From positions 1 to 64,000 of the forward strand of contig JACYXH010000433.1 in the NCBI GenBank assembly GCA_026745465.1: DNA of 64,000 bases, given 5' to 3'. Each line of letters begins with the position of its first letter. The stretch's first letter is position 1. The notes beneath the pieces are model-generated. The model saw only the letters and a list, made by a program, of their open reading frames with translations, was not told the DNA's origin and searched no databases. This DNA is from Lota lota. Lineage: Eukaryota > Chordata > Actinopteri > Gadiformes > Lotidae. Made by a program: the position numbers and the translations under genes. Of the stretch, positions 14,594 through 26,018 are shown in pieces.

Positions 14594-15209
14594 CATATAA
14601 CTTTTGAAAGAGGGTTTGTCAGATGCTGCTCCTCGCTATACTCCTATTTTCCTATAAAACCATAACTGGTAAAAGTCCTTGGGCCTCATCGTGGGGTCTG
14701 CAGAAGTATAAATTCAGACTCAGTGGTCCGCAACATCTCACAGGCCGGCCCACCAATCGCCTGGCCTCTCGTTTGGCCTCCCATTCACTTTGTGTTGGGC
14801 GCGTTGTCGCGTGGGGCAAGGGATTGTGGGAAGGCTTGCGGGGGATTGAAGCGAGGTGAAGGGCGGGGCTTATGCAAATGTGTTTGTTGGTGAGGTCACC
14901 AAGTCTCAGAAGTAAAGGCTGACTGCAAACGAGCCGTTTCAGGCGTTTCAGGAGAGGGCTTTTCTGTAGGAGATAGTATCTCCCTTTGGGGTGGACTTTG
15001 AGCTTTGTAACTTAACAGACCTTTTACATGACAAAAAAACGCTTCAACACACTGAAGGAAAGGGAAAAACCGCAAAAGCTATATATGACTCCTTTAAGAG
15101 CACAATACGCAAATGTACCTGCATGAGGCCCATTGTTTGCTTTGACATTAAACATACAGTTAGGCCTACACCAAAACACCTTACAATAAACATTAATTTG
15201 TCATGTAGA

Positions 15210-17992
15210 TCAGACAATGCTGACATCAAGATTTAGCTCACAGATCCAGTAACGATCTGCAAGACACGATTGGTCATTCCATTCACCCTTTTTGGAACGC
15301 TCAGCACAATCTTCCTCTTTATTTGGAGCTTGACCGTTATTATCTGGTTGAGGATGCCCCCAGTACCTGAAAAAAATTGTATTTAATGGATTTTACTTTT
15401 CTTTTTTGGTTTAGACATGACTGAAAGGAATACATATTGAATATGTGGTTTTTCGAGTAGTGTTCTATGTTACATGTTAATGCTGCATCTAAACCAGTCA
15501 GGACCACCAAAAAGCATGTGGGCTGGTCCTGAGTGGATGTTCTACTCAGGAATAGATTAATAGGGCTGCCTTACTCCCATGATTTTGAAGCCATTCTCAG
15601 ATAATTATAAAGCTATCCTTCACTTATTTCATATTTTCACATTGACTTAAGTTTGTACTTGACCCGATAATGGTTTGCTGACGATACGTATTAAGGAAAT
15701 TCATAGCAGTTGTCAAAATCACAGCAGTGCAGTCCTTGAAATGGACTGCACCGAGTCATCTGGTGTGTTCAAACAGGCCAAAGTCTTACGCTGTAGTCAG
15801 GGGAGTTCCATCCACCCACTTCCAGGTCCCTTCTACTTCTGCATCGGTTAAACCGAGCCAAAAGTCCAAAGGGACAAAATCCTGGAACAGCAATGAAAGG
15901 GATATGAATATACTCAAGATCTGTCTAGAAATCACTGCAATAGAAACAATGGATGGAGAATTTAGGTTGATAAAAGATGATCATAGTTATTTCAGCCCAC
16001 ACATCTTAGACCTCTTGTAACTCTTTGTTCCTGATCAATTACTGGGATAACACTTTCTTGCACTGATAGATTTTTTCACTATTCACACATGCTGCTACAT
16101 ATGGCATAGCAATACCGGAAGGAACCAGCAGATGGCGATAATGCAACACTTATTGAAGACACCCACCAAATTAAAGGCGGACTGAGAGGAGAAGACTTAT
16201 TTAGGAATAAATCCAGTTTCAAGCCGTTCTTAACAAAAGGAGCTTGTTTGCAAACAATTCTTGTTATTGGTTTGCTCTCTCCACTTGAAAGAGTCTTATA
16301 TTAAATGGACGCAACCCTTTTCGTGCCTCTGCCGGAAATGTTACTGCTTAAATCCTCAACACAGTCGTACAGGCATTGATCCGGAAACGCTACTAGGCCT
16401 TGAGCAGGGAACTCGGCCGTGCAGATTTCCTGGAAAATCAACCTGTTCGCACACATGACCCCATGCAAGAAATGTTCCTGAGCATTTCTGGGATAGACTG
16501 TATGTGTGAAAGGGGCTTAAGAGTCCTTTAAATCCTGATGCATATTTTCTAATGAATAGTTTAAAATACGACTTCTCATTAGTACAAGTCATTTTTATTT
16601 GTACATCCCTTAATGGCAGTTAGTCTCAAAGTGTTTCACAGGCCACTATTATACAACCCCCCTACCCTAAGCCCCCAAAGGGCAAGAAAAAACTTCCATA
16701 ATAATCAAGGAAGAAACCTTGAGAAGGAACAGAGGTTTTGCATTCCTACTGATGGTTTCTTCCTTGATAATTGAGGGAGTTTTTCCCTCCTTCGAGGGAC
16801 GGTTAGGAGTGCAAAGGGTGCCATCATGGACAAACATAACGGTAGCATAACAAGTAAAACCGTTTCAGTAAATAAAATAATGATGGTCCACTGTAACGCT
16901 GGCCATCGCTATTTTTTTATGTTTGATGAAAAAAAAATGAATCAGGCTCTTGTTTTTTTAGTCCACTGTTAAACAGAAATGACACTTCAAACTCATGTTG
17001 TAAGATTGCAGCCATCCAATGTCAACCACCTTTGGTCCATTTCTCAATCAATGGTAGAAATCATGCTGGGATGATCTTGGTACTTGGTATGAAAGCGTGT
17101 ATGTAAAAAGTACACTAGCACACAACCTGCTCCTCCTTGCTGTTTACGACAATGAGATCAGAGCCTCTCTCCCTGCAGTCATTCCTGCTATCGTTCCAGT
17201 TCTTCTTGGAATGGGACATGTAATAGCAACTGCAGATGTTGTTTTGCCAGCACATGCAGAGGTTTCCTGCTACAGAAAACAAAACATAAAAACTAAACAT
17301 ACAACACTTCAGGTGATGAAATATTGAACAAATGAGCGATGGTGATACCTTCACCATGCAGGGTCTTTAGTAAGGCATCCTGCTGCTTCAGCGATGTGTT
17401 GAAAGCAGTCTGCAAGTTATTCTTCTCTTCCACCATGTTGTCGAAAGTGCTCTGCAACTGATTCCTCTCTTCCAACATGTTGTCTAAAGCACTCTGCAAG
17501 AGATTCCTCTCTTCCACCTTGTTGTCTAAAGCGCTCTGCAAGAGATTCCTCTCTTCCACCATGTTGTCTAAAGCGCTCTGCAGTTCTTCATTTCTGCCGG
17601 TCACGATGAAATCTGAAGTCAGAAAATGATCTTGATCAAAGTCGTCAGAGTGACAAAAAATAGCAAAACACTGAAATCAAACCAAAGATATAGACTCAAA
17701 ACATTATTGTAATGACTTTTTATTCTTGCAATGGGTTTGCTCTTGCTCGTACCAATGATTAACATAAACTGCAATACACAATGTGGTTATAGTTGAGTGT
17801 TTATTACAAATGCTGTTGAATTGACTTCATACACACGCTGGATCATTCTCAACAAACACATTAAGAAGCAAATGGTGTGTGTTGTGTGGAACTCACAGCG
17901 GACGGCTAGATCTGTGAACAACAGGAGCCAAAGCAGACCTACACACCAAGCAGCCGTGTTGAGATGGTTCTTATTCTGAGGGTTAGCAGGGG

Positions 17993-18056
<64 letters not shown>

Positions 18057-18529
18057 ACACACACACACAGGTACACACATAAACACACACTTAAATTGGA
18101 GTCACAGCAGGTGAAGTTCTAAATCAGGCAGGTTTTATGAAGCATTTCCTAAAAGGGGAAGGGGTTAAACAAATGTTGACTATTTTAAAAGAGTTCAGCA
18201 CATTATATGGCCCTTTAGCATCAGGAAGTTAATTACCACTGAAATAAATCACGATTCACAATAAAATTTGAAGATACGAGAAGGTTACGTTGTAGATGTA
18301 CACCATGTGTGCGGCTGTCACCTGTGTGTGTCTCGCTTGTCTTCGTGCTTTGAGCCGTGGGCTCATGATGCTGGGCTGTGGGTCCGGTGACGTGAACATC
18401 GATGCTATAAGATATGTCCACAACCCTCTCCTCCCTCTCACTCCAACTATCCCCCGTTTCCTGCCATGTCCCTGCCTGGGGAGTCCTCACCTTCATCCCC
18501 TTGCTATGGAGGTCCTCTCCCATCTGCAT
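15210..18529 (-). CDS. C-type lectin receptor Q2 (CD209/ASGR-like), complete, QPD type
   Basis: This predicted type II membrane lectin of 318 residues has six exons on the minus strand: 18529-18322 (cytoplasmic), 17992-17897 (membrane span), 17612-17349 (neck), 17266-17127, 15881-15790 and 15366-15210 (CTLD). All junctions are GT-AG and the phases 1,1,1,0,2 keep one open frame to TGA. The tail starts MQMGEDLHSKG and contains VVDISYSIDV. The membrane exon contains NTAAWCVGLLWLLLF. The neck has five 14-residue repeats (LQSALDNMVEERN-like) and an NTS sequon. The CTLD shows SRNDCRERGSDL, FWLGLTD, QPDNNG, EEDCAE, WNDQSC and DRYWICE. QPD with WND points to calcium-dependent, galactose-type binding, although the Trp and Gly-rich loop typical of galactose receptors is absent. 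The membrane exon is 9 bp shorter than in Q3 and Q4. The start codon choice is the first ATG of the conserved tail exon. Confidence 0.85.
16610..16850 (-). repeat. Intron-4 interspersed-repeat-like block with 15-bp hairpin
   Basis: Each lectin intron 4 holds the same block of about 230 bp. It starts near gatggcacccattgcactcc, passes an inverted repeat (atcaaggaagaaacc ... ggtttcttccttgat), and ends with a gttgtataatag stretch and aaataaaactgact. The other copies are near 9575, 28545, 42080 and 63325. The layout resembles the tails of common fish short interspersed repeats, but I cannot name the family. It is duplicated with the gene rather than independently inserted. Confidence 0.5.
17996..18070. 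repeat. (CA)n microsatellite forming the exon 2 acceptor region of Q2
   Basis: An almost pure CA tract on the plus strand reads as (TG)n on the coding strand and runs straight into the TGCAG acceptor of the membrane-span exon. The usual pyrimidine tract is therefore replaced by TG repeats. Confidence 0.9.
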
Positions 18530-19050
18530 AATAGTTGATGAGTGAACGCCTTGGCTTCACTCAAAATGATTTAACTTGGTTGAAAGATTACGTTATTTTA
18601 AAGGAAACACAAAACCACAGACGGGAAGTTTCCAAAGAGGAAGAAAACCATTTCATAGAAGATATTATTCATTAACTTTTAAGATCACTTTTCTCTTACC
18701 CCTTTCAGATGAAAACACATCCATACAAAAGTTATCTTTGTTGTGGTTCATAACTATAAATGGATTGAAACGAGGGCTTGAAGATGATCAAGGCAATTTC
18801 TCTGTTCAACTTAACAGAATCAAGAAATACGTTTAATTTTAAGTAAATCTTACATGAGGAACTGCTGACATTTACCTAAAATCGGCCGCCAATTTGAATG
18901 AGTAAACAGGTGGGATTTTACCAGCATAATTAAAAGAAAAGAAAAACAGAAAATAACAGCCAAATCGGATAACCCTATGATGCTCACTCTGATATTGTTC
19001 ATTTTTCTGTGAATGTTAAACCTTAAAGGTTCAGGTAACTCAAATGAAAT
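18530..19050 (-). promoter_or_regulatory. Upstream region of Q2 with PU.1-like site
   Basis: This stretch precedes the Q2 tail exon and is shared with the upstream regions of Q3, Q4, Q2f and Q4f. About 100 bases from the ATG it contains CCAAAGAGGAAGAAAACC (near 18634). The core AAAGAGGAAG matches the PU.1/ETS consensus typical of myeloid and B-cell promoters. Also shared is the stretch acaaaagttatctttgttgt (18726-18745). No clear TATA box was found. The assignment as promoter is inference from position and conservation. Confidence 0.5.
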
Positions 19051-19513
19051 TGTTATGGTTACGGACTAGGACCCAAACGCAAGACACCGAGACAGAGATG
19101 GAACGGGGTCAAAAAGGGATTTATTTAAGTGACGGTACAGGCAAGGACAAGGCAGGCGGATGGTCAGGCAGGCAGGGGTTCGTTGGCAGGCGGGTGGCAA
19201 GCAGGCCGAGGGACGTAGGCAGGCGGGTGGTCAGGCAGGCGAGTGGTCAATAACGGTAGGCAGGCAGACAGGAACTAGGAACAGGAATCACACCGGGAAT
19301 AGGAACGGGAACGGGAGCAGGAACTAAGCACAGGGAGAGAACAGGTTACGGGCAGGCGAGGACAAGGAAGCAGATATATAATATGCGGGAACGAGGTAAC
19401 GAACTCAGAGAGTGTTGACAAGCGAACTGGCGCCGGCTATGTGTTGAACGGGGAAGAAGTAGGGTGCGTTGATTGGTGATTGGAGAGTGTAGAACGGAGT
19501 GCACGAGGGAAAT
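19051..19513 (-). mobile_element. LTR fragment (Gypsy/ERV-like fish LTR), antisense
   Basis: Read on the minus strand, this ends ...CCGTAACCATAACA, carries ttaaataaatcccttttt (polyadenylation region), CCTGCC-rich repeats and a tatatat promoter-like stretch. It matches the LTR inside the insertion at 33395-34356. It abuts the membrane exon of fragment Q2f, so it marks a rearrangement rather than a clean insertion. It is a fossil fragment with no coding part. Confidence 0.6.
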
Positions 19514-19557
19514 TGCAGCAGTGTTGAGATGGTTCTTATTCTGAAGGTTAGCAGGGG

Positions 19558-19640
<83 letters not shown>

Positions 19641-20073
19641 CGTTTAAATTGAGGTCACGACAGGGGAAGTTCAAAATCAGACAGGTGTTATGAACCATTT
19701 CCTAAAAGTATAAATACACATGTTGACAGTTTTAAAAGAGTCTTAGCACATTACATGGCCCTTTAGCATCAGGAGGTTAGTTGCCACTGAAATAAATCAC
19801 TATTCCCAATAACATTTGAAGATACTAGAAGGTTACGTTGTAGATGTACACCATGTGAGCGGCTGTAACCTGTGTCTCGCTTGTTTTTGTGCTTTGCGCC
19901 GTGGGTTCTTGCTTCTGGGCTGTGGGTCCGGTGACGTGGGCATCGATGCTATCATAGATGTCCACAACCCTCTCCTCCCTCTCACTCCAACTATCCCCCG
20001 TTTCCTGCCATGTCCCTGCCTGGGGAGTCCTCACCTTCCTCCCCTTGCTATGGAGGTCCTCTTCCATCTGCAT
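19514..20073 (-). pseudogene. C-type lectin fragment Q2f (tail exon and start of membrane exon)
   Basis: A second 5' end of a Q-type gene lies upstream of Q2 in the same orientation. The tail exon (20073-19870) starts MQMEEDLHSKGRK, keeps VVDIYDSIDAHV, and is 204 bp instead of 208, so it no longer leaves the exon in phase 1. It lacks four bases of the CACACA stretch before the donor. Intron 1 contains a (CA)n tract (19559-19636). The membrane exon begins normally (PANLQNKNHLNTAA) but is cut at about 19514 by LTR sequence. Neck and CTLD exons are missing, so this is a dead fragment. Confidence 0.8.
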
Positions 20074-20343
20074 ATTAGTTGATGAGTGAACGCCTTGGTT
20101 TCACTCAAAATGATTCAACTTGGTTGAAAGATTACGTTATTTTAAAGTGAACACAAAACCGCAGATGGGAAGTGTCCAAAGGGGAAGTGAAAACATCAAG
20201 GCAATTTCTCTGTTCAACTTAGCAGAATCGAGAAATAAGTTTAATTTTGTGTAATTGTATGTGAGAAACAGCAGATATTTATAAAAAAAATTGGGGCCAT
20301 ATTTTAACATGAGTAGACAGGGGGGATTATACCAGCGTCGAAA
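20074..20343. other. Upstream flank of Q2f
   Basis: This is a degenerate version of the Q-type upstream region, with ccaaaggggaagtgaaaac in place of the PU.1-like site. It continues up to the edge of the minisatellite. I see no gene here. Confidence 0.6.
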
Positions 20344-22965
20344 AGAGGAGGGGCGATAGGAGGCTGCAGGAGGAGAGAGACAAGGCTTCAGGAGGAGAGA
20401 GGAGGATGCAGGAGGGGAGAGAGGAGGGGAGAGAGGAGGGGAGAGAGGAGGCTGAGGGATGGGAGAGAGGAGGCTGCAGGAGGGAGGAAAGGAGGCTGCA
20501 GTGAGGGGTAAGGGAAGGGGAGAGACAAGGCTGCAGGAGGGTAGAGAGGATGGGAGAGAGGAGGCCGCAGAAGGGGAGAGAGGGGACTGCAGGGAGGGAG
20601 AGAGGAGGGGAGAGAGGAGGCTTCAGGAGGGGAGAGAGGAAGCTGCAGGAGGGGAGAGAGGATGCTGCAGGAGGGGAGAGAGGAGGCAGAAGGGAGGAAG
20701 AGAGGAGGGTAAAGAGAAGGCTGCATGAGGGGAGAGAGGAGGCTGGAGGAGAGGAGTGAGGAGTGAAGAGAGAAAGGGAGAGAGGAAACTGCAGGAGGGT
20801 AGAGAAGAGGCTGCAGGAGGGGAGGGAGGAGGCTGCAGGAGGGGAGAGAGGAGGGGGTAGAGGTATCTGCAGGGAGGGATAGAGGAGGGGAGAGAGGAGG
20901 CTGAATGAGGGGAGAGGGGAGGGGAGAGAGGAGGCTGCAGGAGAGGAGAGAGGAGGCTACAAGAGGGGAGAGAGAGGGTGCTGCAGGAGGAGAGAGAGGA
21001 GGGGAGTGAGGAGGCTATAGGATGGGAAAGAGAGAAGGCTGCAGAAGGGGAGAGGGGAGGGGAGAGAGGAGGCTGCAGGAGGGGAGAGAGGAGGCTGCAG
21101 GAGGGGAGATAGGAGAGAAGAGGCTGAGGGAGGGGAGAGAGGAGGTTGCAGGGAGGGAGAGAGGAGGGGAGAGATGAGGCTTCAGTAGGGGAGAGAGGAA
21201 GCTGCAGGATGAGAGAGAGGATGCTAAAATAGGGGAGATAGGAGGGGAGAGAGGAGAGGAGAGAAGAGGCTGAGGGAGGGGAGATATGAGTTTGCAGGGA
21301 GGGAGAGAGGAGGGGAGAGAGGAGGCTTCAGGAGGTGAGAGAGGAAGCTGCAGGAGGGGAGAAATTAGGCTGCAGGAGGTGAGAGAGAGGATGCTGCAGG
21401 ACGAGAGAGAGGATGCTAAAGGGATGGAGAGAAGAGGGGAAGGAGGAGGGTGCAGGAGGGGAGAGAGGAGGCTGCATGATGGGAGAGAGCAAGCTGCAGG
21501 AGGGGAGAGAGGAGGCTGCAAGAGGGGAAAGAGAGGAGGCTGCAGTGAGGGAGAGTGGAGGGGAGAGAGGAGGCTACAGGAGGGGAGAGGAGGCTGATGG
21601 AGGGGAGGAAGGACGCTGCAACAGGAGAGGGAGGAAGGGAGAGAGGAGGCTGCAGGATGGGAGAGAAGAGGGGAGAGAGAAAGCTGTAGGAGGGAAGAGA
21701 GGAGGCTGCAGGAGGGGGAGAGAGGAGGCTCATGGAGGGGAGGGAGAAGTGGAGAGAGGATGCTGAAGGAGGGGAGAGTTTAGGGGAGAGAGGAGGCTGC
21801 AGGAGGGGAGAAAGGAGGCTGCAGGAGGGGAGAAAGGAGGGTAGCGAGGAGGCTGCAGGACGGGATAGAGGAGGCTGCAGGAGGAAAGAGAGAGGAAGCT
21901 GCAGGAGGGGAGAGGAGAGGGGAGAGAGGAGGATGCATGAGGGGATAGAGGAGGTTGCAGGAGGGGAGAGAGGAGACTGCAGGAGGGGTGAGAGGAGGGG
22001 AGAGATAAGGCTAAAGGAGGGGAGAGAGGAGGCTGCAGGAGGGGAGAGAGTGGCCTTCAGGAGGGGAGATATAAGGCTGCAGGAGGAGAGAAAGGAGGAT
22101 GCAGGAGTGGAGACAGTGACCTGCAGGAGGGGAGAGAGGAGGTAAGAGAGGAGGGGAGAGAGGAGGCTTCAGGAGGGGAGAGAGGAGGCTGAAGGAGGGG
22201 AGAGAGGGGGGAGAGAGGAGGTTGCAGGTGGGGAGAGTAGAGGGGAGAGAGGGGGTTGCAGGTGGGGAGCGTAGAGGCTGCAGGAGGGGAGAGAGGAGGC
22301 TGCAGGAGGGGACAGAGGAGGCTGCAGGAGGGGACAGAGGAGGCTGCAGGAGGGGAGAGAGGAGGCTGTAGTAAAGGAGAGAGGAGGGGAGAGAAGAGGC
22401 TGCAGGAAGGGAGAGAGGAGGCTGCAGGAGGGGAGAGAGGAGGCTGCAGGATGGGATAGAGTAGGGGAGAAGAGAGGAGGCTGCAGGAGAGGGGAGAGGA
22501 AGGTGCTTGAGGGGAGAGTGGAGGTGAAAGAGGAGGCTGCTGGAGGGGAGAAAGGAGGCTGCAGGGAGGGAGAGAGGAGGGGAGCGAGGAGGCTTCAGGA
22601 GGCGAGAGATGTTAGGAGAGAGGAGGCTGCAAGAGGGGAGAGGAGAGAGGAAGCTGCAGGAGGGGAGAGAGGAGGCTGCAGTAAGGGATAGAGGAGGGGA
22701 GAGAGGAGGCTGCTGGAGAGTAGAGGGGAGGGGAGAGAGGAGGCTAGAGGAGGCGAGAGAGGAGGCTGCAGGAGGGGATAGGGGAGGGGAGAGAGGAAGC
22801 TGCAGGAGGGGAGAGAGGAAGGGAGAGAAGAGGCTGCAGGACTTGATATAAGAGGGGAGGGAGGAGGCTGCAGGAGGGGGGGAGGATGCTGCAGGAGTTG
22901 AGAGAGCAAGCTGCAGGAGGGGAGAGAGGAGGCTGCAGGAGGGGAGAGAGGAGCGGAAAGGAGGC
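20344..22965. repeat. Purine-rich minisatellite, GGAGGCTGCAGGAGGGGAGAGA units
   Basis: Tandem units of about 22-23 bp, each with a CTGCAG (PstI) core in a run of G and A, are interspersed with shorter gaggggagagag units. The plus strand is almost pure purine apart from CT in CTGCAG. Open frames rich in R, G, E or in S, P, L on both strands are repeat translations and not genes. Confidence 0.95.
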
Positions 22966-23794
22966 CACTCTCTCACCTCCTGCAGCGTCCTCCCTCCCCT
23001 CTTTTCTCCCCTCCTGCAGCCTCCTTTCTCCCCTCCTTCAGCCTCCTCTCTCCCCTCCTTTCTCACCTCCTCTCTCCTCTCCTGCAGCCTCCTCTCTGCC
23101 CTCCTTTCTTCCCTCCTCTATCCACTTCTGCAGCTTCGTCTCTCCTCTCTACTCTCCCCTCCTGCAGCCTCCTCTCTCCTCTCCTCTCTCCCTCCCTGCA
23201 GCCTCCTCTCTCCCCTCCTGCAGCCTCCTATCTTCCCTCCTGCAGCCTCCTCTCTCCCCTCCTGCAGCCTCCAATCTTCCCTCCTCTCTCCCTTCCTGCA
23301 GCCTCCTCTATCCACTCCTGCAGCTTCCTCTCTACCCTCCTGAAGCCTCCTATTTTCCCTCCTCTCTCCCCTCCTGCAGCCTCCTCTCTCCCCTCCTCTC
23401 TGACCTCCTCTCTCCCTTCCTGCAGCCTCCTCTCTGCCCTCCTTTCTTCCCTCCTCTATCCCCTTCTGCAGCCTCGTCTCTCCCCTCTACTCTCCCCTCC
23501 TGCAGCCTCCTCTCTCCCCTCCTGCAGCCTCCTCTCTCCTCTCCTCTCTCCCTCCCTGCAGCCTCCTCTCTCCCCTCCTGCAGCTTCCTCTCTCCCCTTA
23601 TGCAGCCTCCTTTCTCCCCTCCTGAACTCTCCTCGCTCCCCTCCTCTCTCACTCCCTGCAGCCTCCTCTCTCCCCTCCTGCAGGCCGCAGCCTCCTCTCT
23701 CCCCTCCTGCAGCCTCCTCTCTCCCCTCCTGCAGCCTCCTCTCTCCCCTCCTCTCTCCATTCCTGCAGCCTCCTCTTTCCCCTCCTGCAGCTTC
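22966..23794. repeat. Same minisatellite in inverted orientation (pyrimidine strand)
   Basis: From about 22966 the same unit appears as its reverse complement (cctcctctctcccctcctgc). The strand switch is abrupt: gaaaggaggcc is followed by actctctcacctcctgcag. Together with the preceding array this forms an inverted repeat whose shorter arm is about 0.83 kb. Confidence 0.95.
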
Positions 23795-24187
23795 CAAACC
23801 AAACCCCACCAGACCCCACCTAACCAAACCCCACCAAACCAAACCCCACCAAACCAAACTCCGCCAAACCAAACCCCGCCAAACCAAACCCCACCAAACC
23901 AAACCCAACCCCACCAAATCCCACCAAACCAAACCCCACTAAACCCCACCAAACCAAACCCCACTGAACCAAACCCCAGCAAACCCCACCTAACCGAACT
24001 CCACCAAAACACCTAACCCAACCCAACCTCACCAAACCAAACCAAACCCCACCCTACCAACCTAAACCCCACCAAACCAATCCCCAATAAATCAAACCCC
24101 AGCAAACCCCACCAATCCAAACCCCACCAAACCAAACCCCACCCAACCAAACCCCACCAAACCAAACCAAACCCCACCAAACCCAAT
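23795..24187. repeat. (CCAAACCAAACCCCA)n tandem repeat
   Basis: Tandem units of 15-16 bp, ccaaaccaaaccccacc, with drift toward the right end. Frames rich in TPPNQ or WGLVGFG are translations of the repeat. Confidence 0.93.
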
Positions 24188-24470
24188 GATGTGGTGTGGA
24201 TCATCACATGATCGGTGTGGTGATGATGATCGGTGTGGCGGTGATGATCGGTGTGGTGATGATGATTGGTGTGGTGATGATGATTGGTGTGGTGATGATG
24301 ATTGGTGTGGTGATGATGATCGGTGTGGCGGTGATGAACGGTGTGGTGATGATTGGTGTGGTGATGATGATCGGTGTGGCAGTGATGATCGCTGTGGCGG
24401 TGTGGTGATGATGATCGGTGTGGCAGTGATGATCGCTGTGGCGGTGTGGTGATGATGATCGGTGTGGCGG
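24188..24470. repeat. 18-bp minisatellite (GATGATGATCGGTGTGGT)n
   Basis: About fifteen units of gatgatgatcggtgtggt, with variants (ttgg, gcggt, gcagt). It directly follows the CCAAACC repeat. There is no coding evidence beyond repeat-derived frames. Confidence 0.93.
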
Positions 24471-24519
24471 TAAACGAGCCACACCGTCATGTATGACTTT
24501 ATTTTTATTTTAAAGTTGT

Positions 24520-24598
24520 TATACAATTAACATTAACACAGGGTTTTTAAGACTGTTGAGCCTGGGGGCATGCAGGACAGCTGTAGAGATGATCTCTA
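24520..24598 (-). pseudogene. Short fragment of the PHD-finger exon (end and 3' flank)
   Basis: On the minus strand this matches the last part of the PHD exon at 33168-33269: atcatctctacagctgtcct, then gcatgcccccaggctcaa and the following flank to ttaatgttaatt. Only about 55 coding bases remain. It shows that the PHD segment was part of the block copied between lectin units. Confidence 0.7.
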
Positions 24599-24649
24599 TC
24601 TGTCTATCAGATATCGATCTCTATCCAACTATTAAACTGTGTGACCACC

Positions 24650-25000
24650 AGCACATCACCACTACAGGCCCCAGGGCCCCATGCATCCCCCTAGGGCTCT
24701 GTTCCAGTAGCAGCAACCCGGCCACCACCCCCACGCATACCTACCTCCTTCCTGCCCCTACCCTTCCCACGCAGGGGCCCATCTCTCTACATACAGTAAC
24801 TACCCTCTCTACCCTCCTCCTCCTCACCATCTTCCTCCTCCACCTCACCATCTTCCTCCTCCTCCTCACCACTCCTCCTCCTCGTACGGCCCTCTCTAGC
24901 TCCCCCCTCCCCCACCTTGACCCCCGGGTCTCCACCCGGGTCTTCACTTCCCTCCCCCTCCCCCTCCTCCTCCCCCACACCCCCCCCCACTGATTGAACA
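24650..25000 (+). pseudogene. Proline-rich exon, degenerate copy
   Basis: This matches the proline-rich exon at 59171-59580 from ccactacaggccccagggcc onward but lacks its first third. The frame reads H, P and S rich. It ends near ccccccccactgattgaaca, as the better copy does. The following 25000-25290 also matches 59580-59880 and is non-coding. The function and parent gene are not recognised. Confidence 0.55.
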
Positions 25001-25299
25001 CTCAAGATGAACTCTTCCAGGTCACATGGACACCGTTAGCAAGCGACAAAAAATCAGTCTGTTTCTTTCTGTTTTTCTTTTCTTTTTTTTACGCTGGTAA
25101 AATCCCACCTGTCTACTCATGTTAAAATATGGGCCCAATTCTTTGTAAATGTCGGCAATTCCTCAAATAAAATTACTCGGTTCTGCTAAGTTGTACAGAG
25201 AAATTGCCGAGCTATTTCTTCCTCTTTTAACACTTCCCATCTGCTTTATTGTGTTCTAACTTTGAGTAAAACCAAGGCGTTCACTTATCAACTAATATG

Positions 25300-25985
25300 C
25301 AGATGGAAGAGGACCTCCATTGAAGGGGAGGAAGGTGAGGACTCCCCAGTCAGGGACATGGCAGGAAACAGGGGATATCTATGATAGTATCGATGCCCAC
25401 GTCACCGGACCCTCAGCCCAGCATCATGAGCCATGAGCCAGAATAAGAACCATCTCAACACTGCTGCTTGGTGTGTGGCTCTGCTGTGTCTCCTGATGCT
25501 CGCTGGCCTCTTAGGTCTAGCCGTCCGCTGTGAGTTCCACACAACACACACCATTTGCTTCTTAATGTGTTTGTTGAGAATTATCCTGCATGAGTATGAA
25601 GTCAATTCAACAGCATTTGTAACAAGCACTCAACTCAAACCACACTGTGTATTGCAGTTTATGTCATTCATTGCTACAAGCAAGAGCGACTCCATTGCAA
25701 GAACCTGAGCCATTAAAAACAGTTATTACAAAAATGTTGTGCTTCTATCTCTTCAGTTTGACTTCAGTGTTTTGCTATTGATCATCTTTGCAGTTAAACA
25801 TGAGATATTGTCACTCTGACCACATTGTTCATGGTCATTTTCTGACTTCAGATTTCACCGTGACCAGGCAAAATGAAGAACTGCAGAGCGCTTTAGACAA
25901 CAAGGTGGAAGAGAGGAATCTCTTGCAGAGCGCTTTAGACAACAAGGTGGAAGAGAGGAATCACTTGCAGAGCAATTTAGATTTT
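25300..25985 (+). pseudogene. C-type lectin fragment Q3f (tail and membrane exons fused, neck start)
   Basis: A Q-type 5' end in which the tail exon carries an early stop (MQMEEDLH then TGA) and an internal deletion. The tail exon is joined directly to the membrane exon, with intron 1 and its GT tract lost. An ATG at 25433 opens MSQNKNHLNTAAWCVALLCL. The membrane exon ends with an intact donor at 25529, again in phase 1. The neck exon starts at 25852 (YFTVTRQNEELQ) and is cut off after about three repeats near 25985. The downstream module at 26019 and the E1 gene follow. As a gene it is broken, but the short ATG-plus-membrane exon could in principle splice in phase to the E1 neck. Confidence 0.75.
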
Positions 25986-26018
25986 TTTTAGGTCCAGCCT
26001 TAAAGACCATTTATTGCA

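Noticed and set aside
15727-16020. About 97-residue frame MQSLKWTAPSHLVCSNRPKS, also near 10146, 29567, 42906 and 56188
   Set aside because: It is the antisense of lectin exon 5 and its flanks; the sense strand has the conserved CTLD motifs and splice sites.
20388-24035. Long open frames (up to about 376 residues) rich in R/G/E, S/P/L, W/G/V or P/N/Q
   Set aside because: They are translations of the tandem repeats, open on several frames and both strands at once, with no splice or start context.
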